DNA from: Psychrosphaera aestuarii
Lineage (GTDB): Bacteria > Pseudomonadota > Gammaproteobacteria > Enterobacterales > Alteromonadaceae
DNA: 64,000 nucleotides
Assembly (NCBI RefSeq): GCF_017948405.1
Contig: NZ_CP072844.1
Location: 1,054,001-1,118,000, forward strand
Reading direction: 5' to 3'
Shown here: piece by piece, positions 58,166 to 64,000 of the stretch
How positions within the stretch are numbered: position 1 is the first letter of the stretch
How the letters are laid out: every line of letters begins with the position of its first letter
Program-made: the position numbers and the translations under genes
Notes under the pieces: generated by a model
Databases searched by the model: none
Seen by the model: only the letters and a program-made list of their open reading frames with translations
What the model was told of the DNA's origin: nothing

Positions 58166-59029
58166 ATGTACCTAGAGTATTTTCAGTTAAACCAAGAACC
58201 GTTTAATATAGCGCCAAACCCAAATATGATGTACCCAAGTCAGCGCCATCAAGAAGCAATTGCTTACTTACAGTATGGGTTACGTGGTAACGGCGGTTTT
58301 GTTATGTTGACGGGAGAGGTTGGTACAGGTAAAACCATGGTCTCGCGCGCAGTACTGTCTGATTTACCCGATGAATTACATGTTGCGTACATTCTCAACC
58401 CAACATTGAATCGAATTCAATTATTACAGACTGTATGCGACGCTTTTGAATTGCAACTCGATGAGACATCTGACCATAAAAAGTTGTCAGATGCATTGCA
58501 AGCCTTTTTAGTGACAAGTCATGAGAAGGGTGAAAGTTGCCTGCTTGTAGTAGATGAAGCTCAATTATTGGATGTTGACGCTCTTGAACAATTGCGTCTA
58601 TTTACCAACATTGAAACTAACGACAAGAAGTTATTACAGATAATTTTAATTGGGCAGCCAGAGTTACAAGAAAAATTAGCGCAACGTGAGTTGCGTCAGT
58701 TGGCCCAGCGAATAACAGCACGTTATCACTTGCTGCCACTTACTGAACAAGAGACCTCGGCATATGTAAATCATCGATTGCAGTCAGTGGGGGCTAGTCG
58801 CCCATTATTTGATAAAAAAGCGATTAGTGCCTTGTTTAGATACTCAAAAGGAACGCCTAGATTGATAAATTTATTGGCAGATCGTGCCTTAATGGGGGCG
58901 TACGCGGGTAACCGCTTCTATGTTGATGCAAAACTAGTAAAACAGGCATCGAGTGAAATTTTAGGTATTGCAAATGAGACAAGTAGACTCTGGTCATGGC
59001 TGTCATTTTTAAAGGGAAAAAGAGCGTGA
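58166..59029 (+). CDS. ExeA/GspA-type AAA ATPase
   Basis: A 287-residue ATPase: YLEYFQLNQEPFNIAPNP N-terminus, Walker A GEVGTGKT (50-57), Walker B LLVVDEAQ (near 130) and IGQPELQEKL. Such proteins (ExeA, GspA, MshM) help secretins cross the peptidoglycan in type II secretion or MSHA-type pili. It has no C-terminal peptidoglycan-binding domain, unlike full-length ExeA. The next gene starts inside its stop codon (GTGA). Confidence 0.8.
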   Translation: MYLEYFQLNQEPFNIAPNPNMMYPSQRHQEAIAYLQYGLRGNGGFVMLTGEVGTGKTMVSRAVLSDLPDELHVAYILNPTLNRIQLLQTVCDAFELQLDETSDHKKLSDALQAFLVTSHEKGESCLLVVDEAQLLDVDALEQLRLFTNIETNDKKLLQIILIGQPELQEKLAQRELRQLAQRITARYHLLPLTEQETSAYVNHRLQSVGASRPLFDKKAISALFRYSKGTPRLINLLADRALMGAYAGNRFYVDAKLVKQASSEILGIANETSRLWSWLSFLKGKRA

Positions 59030-60048
59030 GTTTTTTATACAAGGCATTGTTAAAAGATCAAGGCAAGCAAAGCCAACAAGCCAACCAGGACCAACAAGGT
59101 CAGAATCAAAATTACACGAATCAGGCCAGTCACGCAGCCGCCTACAATAATCAATATGCCTATTCAGAAATATCAGATCCGAGGTTTGCCAATCAAAATA
59201 ATCGCCCATGGTTAGCTTGGTCTGCCATCGCATTTTTACTATTAATTATTGGTTTATTGGCTGGGTACATATTAGGAACGGAAAAAGTCTCTCCGCAAAT
59301 TAAGGTGGGCTCTCACATTTTAGAAGCTGAGCGCAGTCAGACTGAGTTAGTTGGCGCTAATGCTAACGGTAAGGGGGCTGACCAGCCTAGTTCTGAACAA
59401 ACAAATCCTAATGTTACTTATAACGACGTCAAACATGATGGTACGGCAGAAAGTAAGCAACCACTTGAGTCTGTGACCGCACAATCATTACCGCAAGAGC
59501 AGCAAGTTGTTAATGTTAGCACACCGGCTGAGTCATCACTGAATCAGTCAGCGACAAATAATTTGAACGTAGCCAATGTAACTGAGAATCTTACCGATTC
59601 AGTCGATGAAAATATAGTGGAGGACGAGCCTCAAGTAGTAATTAATGTTGCAGACATTAATAGTTCAAATATAACACTAGATGAAGTTCCCAGTGACTTA
59701 CAAGCTAAGTTTGCGTTAGCCCTAGAGGAAACCGATACTGAAAATAACAAAGGTTTAAAAGGTGAAACTAGCAACGACAATCGCATTCAGGTCGAAGTTG
59801 ATTCTAGTTTGGTTGATATTAAAGAGTTAAAAGGCAGTGATAAAGCGCTAATCCCGGAACTATTATACGAAATGCACATTTATTCTTCAGATGTAAATGA
59901 GCGTTGGGTAAGAATAAACAACATCACTTTATTTGAAGGCGATCGACTAACGCCTTATTTACGAGTTGCTGAAATTAGACAAGACTTAATCGTGTGGGAA
60001 AGCAGAGACAGACGTTTTATTCAAGTCGCACTTGAGGACTATCGCTAA
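59026..60048 (+). CDS. GspB-like secretin-assembly protein
   Basis: A 340-residue protein: start GTG 59026 overlapping the ExeA-like stop (AGGGA upstream), MSFLYKALLKDQGKQ, a Gln/Asn-rich segment, one membrane helix (about 64-84), a long acidic periplasmic linker (about 90-265) and a C-terminal T2SSB-type domain (ELLYEMHIYSSDVNERWVRI, then ITLFEGDRLTPYLRVAEI). Paired with the ExeA-type gene it resembles GspAB. No other type II secretion gene is in the window. Confidence 0.75.
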   Translation: MSFLYKALLKDQGKQSQQANQDQQGQNQNYTNQASHAAAYNNQYAYSEISDPRFANQNNRPWLAWSAIAFLLLIIGLLAGYILGTEKVSPQIKVGSHILEAERSQTELVGANANGKGADQPSSEQTNPNVTYNDVKHDGTAESKQPLESVTAQSLPQEQQVVNVSTPAESSLNQSATNNLNVANVTENLTDSVDENIVEDEPQVVINVADINSSNITLDEVPSDLQAKFALALEETDTENNKGLKGETSNDNRIQVEVDSSLVDIKELKGSDKALIPELLYEMHIYSSDVNERWVRINNITLFEGDRLTPYLRVAEIRQDLIVWESRDRRFIQVALEDYR

Positions 60049-60094
60049 ATAGCAATTAAGCGGTATTTTGAATTATGGTTGATGGGACTGTTTG

Positions 60095-61264
60095 TTATAG
60101 ATAATTCTCAGCAAAAATTCCGCGTTTGTTGCCGTAGTATAAACCTTCAATTTCTTCGTTGCGGCTGGTCTCTAGGTTAAAAACTTTAGCCGTTACATGA
60201 TGACCAAGGTTTTCATTATAAATTACCTTAACAAATGGTCTTAAGTGATTGCCAACGTTATCTAGCACTAAACCGACTTTACCACTTTTTAGCTTAACTA
60301 AAGTGCCAGGTGGGTAAACCCCAATATTTTGAATAAACCGCTGTAACATATCATTATCAAACTCGCCATCTAGTGTCATCAGCTTTCGGTACGCCTGTAA
60401 AACACCGATTGGTTTGCCGTTAATTCCAACTCTAGTTAAATTGTCAAAGGCATTAACAATGCTAAATATACGTAAAGCGTCATTGATATCTGTTAGTTTT
60501 TTGCCCGCAGGATAACCAGAGCCGTCAATTTTTTCATGGTGTAGGCGAATGACATCTATGCTTTCTCTGGTTAAACTGCCGACCGACATTGCAATCTCTA
60601 AACCATTTTCAACATGATCAACGACTAAAAACTCATTTTCTGCTCGTTGCTTGTTGGTCAGCGTTTTGTCATTCGGCTGTTGGATGCTTTTAGACATAGT
60701 GAGTTTGCCTATGTCATGCAGTAATGCACCCATTACCCAGTTTTGTGCTACGTCAGTTGGCCACTTCATCTTTCTTAACATTGCGGCATAATAAGCAGCG
60801 CAGCGCAGTGCATGGCCAACTTGAAAATCTTTGTAGTGTTTAACACGCACAAGCGCCAGTGCTGGTGCCGAGTTTCGGTAAATAGATGCGATGAACTCCA
60901 TAGCGGCGAGGTGCAGTGCGTTCACATCAAACAAGTTTTCATTGCGAATATAATCGAAGCTTTCCTCTAAAACAGAGGTTACGTTTTCTACAGACGCTTT
61001 GGCATTTTCAATTTCTTGACTAAATGGCACTCGGACAAATTGATCTTGGAAACTAAAGTCATCTGCTTCTAATTGATTTGCATTTTGGGTGGTATCAATA
61101 GTTACGCTAACAATGCCTTTAGCAACGAGCTCATTGATTTCCTGTTGCGTTCGTACCCAGCCAGAAGAAGCGACTTTCATGTGACCAATTTGCTGAGAGA
61201 TATCCACCACATATTGCCCCGGCAATAGTCTGGTAATTGGAATTCGCTGCAATCCGTCACTCAT
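60095..61264 (-). CDS. DUF3391 / HD-GYP domain protein with altered metal site
   Basis: A 389-residue cytoplasmic protein. N-terminal DUF3391 (1-130; RIPITRLLPGQYVVDI), then HD-GYP: H151, HDIGK 183-187, H217, HHEKIDGSGYP 242-252. The segment that is usually CDxYDALT reads VNAFDNLT (N271 replacing the metal-binding Asp), and the following RPYR-type motif is missing. It is probably a weak or inactive c-di-GMP phosphodiesterase, or a sensor. It lies 25 bases downstream of a second, canonical paralogue. Confidence 0.85.
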   Translation of the reverse strand: MSDGLQRIPITRLLPGQYVVDISQQIGHMKVASSGWVRTQQEINELVAKGIVSVTIDTTQNANQLEADDFSFQDQFVRVPFSQEIENAKASVENVTSVLEESFDYIRNENLFDVNALHLAAMEFIASIYRNSAPALALVRVKHYKDFQVGHALRCAAYYAAMLRKMKWPTDVAQNWVMGALLHDIGKLTMSKSIQQPNDKTLTNKQRAENEFLVVDHVENGLEIAMSVGSLTRESIDVIRLHHEKIDGSGYPAGKKLTDINDALRIFSIVNAFDNLTRVGINGKPIGVLQAYRKLMTLDGEFDNDMLQRFIQNIGVYPPGTLVKLKSGKVGLVLDNVGNHLRPFVKVIYNENLGHHVTAKVFNLETSRNEEIEGLYYGNKRGIFAENYL

Positions 61265-61289
61265 GGGTTATCTCTTGTTTACTTTAAAA

Positions 61290-62477
61290 TTAGTCTAATA
61301 TTTCAGTCATGATACGGTTAATGTCAATTCCGTAATCTTCCGGTTTTACGCTTTGGGCAATTTCATCTTCGACACCCGGAGCGCCCAAATCAATTGTTTT
61401 TGATGGGATATAGCCTTTATTGGCCAAACTGTAAAAAACTTTAACAACAGGACATAAAGGGTTAACAAAGTTTGATTTTATTACAATACCAAGTTTATTA
61501 CTTTTGGTTTGAATTAATGTTCCAACTGGATGGACACCCATACAATTTATAAATTCCGCTACTAAATTTGCGTCGAAACCAGTACCACTTTCTTTTCTTA
61601 GTATCTTAAATGCCATTATCGGCGTTCGAGCATTTTGATACACGCGAGATGCAGTAATAGCATCATATGTGTCACAGATACTGATCATTTTGGCAAACTG
61701 ACTTAATTCATTTTCATTTTTGCCATTTGGATAACCGGAGCCATCTAAACGTTCATGGTGGTCTCGAACAACCTCTAAAATGGTCGGTGATAAATCGCTA
61801 GACTCTCTTAGTATGTCGTAACCTAATGTAACGTGCGAACGCATGATCACCATTTCATCATCAGTTAATCGCCCCGGCTTATGCAATACTTCATCAGGAA
61901 TGTTTATTTTTCCTAAGTCATGCAAAAGGGCGCCGGTTGCTAAGTCATGAATTGTTTTTTCATCGATCTGTAAATGTTTAGCAAATATAGTCATGATGAT
62001 AGAAACATTTATGGAGTGCTCCATTAAATAATCATCTTTTTGACGCATTCTTGTCATACAAGCCAGCGCGTCTTGATTTCGAAAAATAGAATCAATAAAA
62101 CCATCAGCGACCTCTTTCATGCCACCGGTATCAATGGGTCGACCTGCTTTCATGTTTTTTAAGGCTTGACGTTGAAGTGTTTTAGCTTGGTTATATAGTT
62201 TTTTTGCTTTACCAATTTCATCTTTAAACGATGTCTTTGGTCGAACTTTTTCAACAGGAACTGCGGTGCTAACAGGCGCAACTTCAGGTTCTTTTTCATG
62301 TTCACTTTTGTCTAAGTCAACTAAAACCTTAGAAACACCTTTCGCTAAGAGATTATTTATCGATTTTTGGCTTCTAACAAACCCACCAGATTTAACGGAA
62401 AACCGTCCCGTTTGTTCAGTTACTTCGGCAACAAACATATTGCACTTGAGATCGCTAACTAAAAATTCTTTTAACAT
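61290..62477 (-). CDS. DUF3391 / HD-GYP domain c-di-GMP phosphodiesterase (canonical)
   Basis: A 395-residue paralogue of the next gene on this strand. DUF3391 (1-135) with a charged linker (about 58-85), then HD-GYP with H154, HDLGK 186-190, IPDEVLHKPGRLT, H215, HHERLDGSGYP 240-250 and ICDTYDAIT with D269. All expected metal ligands are present, so it is predicted to hydrolyse c-di-GMP. The two genes are close enough (25 bases) to be cotranscribed. Confidence 0.9.
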   Translation of the reverse strand: MLKEFLVSDLKCNMFVAEVTEQTGRFSVKSGGFVRSQKSINNLLAKGVSKVLVDLDKSEHEKEPEVAPVSTAVPVEKVRPKTSFKDEIGKAKKLYNQAKTLQRQALKNMKAGRPIDTGGMKEVADGFIDSIFRNQDALACMTRMRQKDDYLMEHSINVSIIMTIFAKHLQIDEKTIHDLATGALLHDLGKINIPDEVLHKPGRLTDDEMVIMRSHVTLGYDILRESSDLSPTILEVVRDHHERLDGSGYPNGKNENELSQFAKMISICDTYDAITASRVYQNARTPIMAFKILRKESGTGFDANLVAEFINCMGVHPVGTLIQTKSNKLGIVIKSNFVNPLCPVVKVFYSLANKGYIPSKTIDLGAPGVEDEIAQSVKPEDYGIDINRIMTEILD

Positions 62478-62592
62478 CGTATGAGTAGAGTTTGGTAGTT
62501 TTTAATCTAATCAATTTAACAAAAAAACGCATTTGAACCTATAAAAATATATAAAAACTTAGTCGTGAATTGGTAATCATTTACAACGGCAA

Positions 62593-62621
62593 TTTACCTT
62601 AGGCGACAAAGCGCATATAAT
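62593..62621 (+). promoter_or_regulatory. Probable hisS promoter
   Basis: -35 TTTACC (62593-62598), 17-bp spacer, -10 TATAAT (62616-62621), 35 bases before the hisS GTG. Confidence 0.55.
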
Positions 62622-62656
62622 ACGGCACTATTTTTTATCTAAGGGTTTTTCTAGTC

Positions 62657-63940
62657 GTGTCAAAACCGATCCAAGCCATTCGAGGCATGAATGATATTCT
62701 GCCGATTGAAACCGCTCAGTGGCAGCAAGTTGAAGCTGTATTACGCCAAACTGTAGCCAGTTATGGTTATTCAGAGATCCGCTTTCCAATTGTTGAATTT
62801 ACGGACTTGTTTAAGCGTTCTGTTGGTGAAGTTACTGATATCGTTGAAAAAGAGATGTATACATTTGACGATCGTAACGGCGATTCATTAAGTTTACGTC
62901 CCGAGGGTACCGCAGTGTGTGTTCGTGCTGCAAATCAGGGCGCACTGTTATATAACCAACAGCAACGTCTTTGGTATACAGGCCCTATGTTTCGTCATGA
63001 ACGTCCTCAAAAAGGTCGCTACCGCCAATTTCATCAGTTTGGAGTTGAATCTTATGGTTTTGCCGGTGCCGACATGGATGCAGAAGTTATCATGTTATCT
63101 GCTCGTCTGTGGAAAGCGTTTGGTATAACTGAACATTTAAAACTTGAAATCAACTCATTAGGAACCAGCGAAGCGCGTCAAGAGTACACAGCAGCATTAG
63201 TTGAGTTTTTGAAAAAACACGAAGACAAGTTAGATGAAGATTCAAAACGCCGTTTAGGTACTAATCCGTTAAGAATACTCGATAGTAAAAACGCGGATGT
63301 GCAAGAAATACTAAAAGATGCACCTCGTTTGTCTGAGCATTTAGATGAAGAATCAGCAGAAATGTTCAGTGAGTTAAAGGCAAGACTGGATGCCGCTGGC
63401 ATTGAATACGTTGTAAATGAGCGCCTTGTTCGTGGTTTAGACTATTACAACCGAACTGTATTCGAGTGGGTTACTGAGAGTTTAGGTTCACAAGGAACAG
63501 TGCTTGCTGGTGGCCGTTACGACGGGTTAGTCGAGCAGTTAGGTGGTAAATCTACACCTGCAGTCGGTTTTGCAATGGGTATTGAGCGTTTGGTGCTTTT
63601 ATTGCAAACATTAGGTATTTTAGTTGAACCAACATCAAGTGCCGATGTCTACATCGTAGCTCAGGGCTTAAGCGCAGAATTAAAAGCGGTTGAAATTGCC
63701 GAGCAATTACGACATTCTGCCCCTAGTTTGCGAGTTGTGAACCATTGCGGTGGTGGCAACTTCAAGAAACAAATGAAGCGTGCTGATAAATTAGGCGCTA
63801 AAGTCGCCCTAATTTTAGGTGAAGACGAAATAAATAATGAACAGGTTACTGTTAAAAACCTAGTTGTACAGGGTGAACAACAAACAGTAAGCTGGAGCGA
63901 CGTAGCCAACCGAGTTCAAGAGTTGGTAGGACAAAATTGA
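62657..63940 (+). CDS. hisS: Histidyl-tRNA synthetase
   Basis: Class II aminoacyl-tRNA synthetase charging tRNA-His. The 427 residues include [10 protein letters not shown] at the N-terminus, motif 2 ([19 protein letters not shown]), the histidine motifs [16 protein letters not shown] and [13 protein letters not shown], motif 3 (GFAMGIERL) and an anticodon-binding domain after about 330. The start is GTG 62657 with AAGGG upstream (11-base spacing). Confidence 0.97.
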   Translation: MSKPIQAIRGMNDILPIETAQWQQVEAVLRQTVASYGYSEIRFPIVEFTDLFKRSVGEVTDIVEKEMYTFDDRNGDSLSLRPEGTAVCVRAANQGALLYNQQQRLWYTGPMFRHERPQKGRYRQFHQFGVESYGFAGADMDAEVIMLSARLWKAFGITEHLKLEINSLGTSEARQEYTAALVEFLKKHEDKLDEDSKRRLGTNPLRILDSKNADVQEILKDAPRLSEHLDEESAEMFSELKARLDAAGIEYVVNERLVRGLDYYNRTVFEWVTESLGSQGTVLAGGRYDGLVEQLGGKSTPAVGFAMGIERLVLLLQTLGILVEPTSSADVYIVAQGLSAELKAVEIAEQLRHSAPSLRVVNHCGGGNFKKQMKRADKLGAKVALILGEDEINNEQVTVKNLVVQGEQQTVSWSDVANRVQELVGQN

Positions 63941-63985
63941 TATCTACGCCTAGTGCGTTGATGCAGTGCAAAATATGAGGTTGTA

Positions 63986-64000
63986 ATGGAAATTTACTCA
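63986..64000 (+). CDS. yfgM: Start of probable yfgM (first five codons)
   Basis: ATG 63986 with GAGG upstream, reading MEIYS to the window end. YfgM proteins, encoded right after hisS in gammaproteobacteria, begin MEIY. YfgM is an inner-membrane protein associated with the SecYEG translocon. The identification rests on five residues plus position. Confidence 0.5.

Overview
The window is a gene-dense, low-GC chromosomal segment from a gammaproteobacterium. Gene content and order (isc operon preceded by cysE, rpsU-yqeY-dnaG-rpoD, nudF-yqiB-yqiA-parE, ExeA/GspB pair, tandem DUF3391 HD-GYP genes) suggest Alteromonadales, probably a Colwellia/Thalassotalea-like marine bacterium; this placement is inference. 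I see no insertion sequence, prophage, CRISPR array or rRNA. One tRNA gene is present, tRNA-Arg(CCT).

Layout. 1-623 (-): 5' part of an NhaC-type antiporter cut by the window edge. 1026-4949: aconitase B, a DUF2177 membrane protein and a SOUL-domain lipoprotein. 5142-12355: trmJ, cysE, then the complete iron-sulfur assembly operon iscRSUA-hscBA-fdx, with two IscR type-1 operators on its promoter and hairpins in three of its gaps. 12529-19114: a MASE1/CHASE hybrid histidine kinase, then suhB, a DUF2750 gene and ygiQ on the minus strand. 19350-22308: tRNA-Arg, then four consecutive lipoprotein genes, three of them FlgO-domain paralogues with no flagellar gene nearby. 22403-26800: M19 dipeptidase, bamE, ratA-rnfH (-), smpB, DinB-like and NRDE genes. 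26786-31532 (-): a VWA lipoprotein, a TcpQ-like protein, an LpxL-type acyltransferase and tolC.

31733-39700 (+): nudF, yqiB, yqiA, parE, an unknown TPR-like/degenerate GGDEF membrane protein, parC. 39822-47371: an apparently self-contained regulated export module: two palindromes about two helical turns apart, a sigma-54 (-24/-12) promoter, an HlyD-type adaptor, an ABC ATPase, two MacB/FtsX-type permeases, then a sigma-54-dependent response regulator and its sensor kinase. 47492-48582: plsC and rraB. 48800-53536 (-): rpsU, yqeY, dnaG, rpoD. 53734-58014: tsaD, plsY (-), folB, uppP, cca (-). 58166-60048: an ExeA-type ATPase and GspB-like partner. 60095-62477 (-): two HD-GYP genes. 62657-end: hisS and the first codons of a probable yfgM.

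Most genes are housekeeping. The parts least explained by standard annotation are the FlgO-paralogue lipoprotein cluster, the sigma-54/palindrome ABC export module, the gene between parE and parC, the HD-GYP paralogue with an altered metal-site motif, and the hairpins inside the isc operon.
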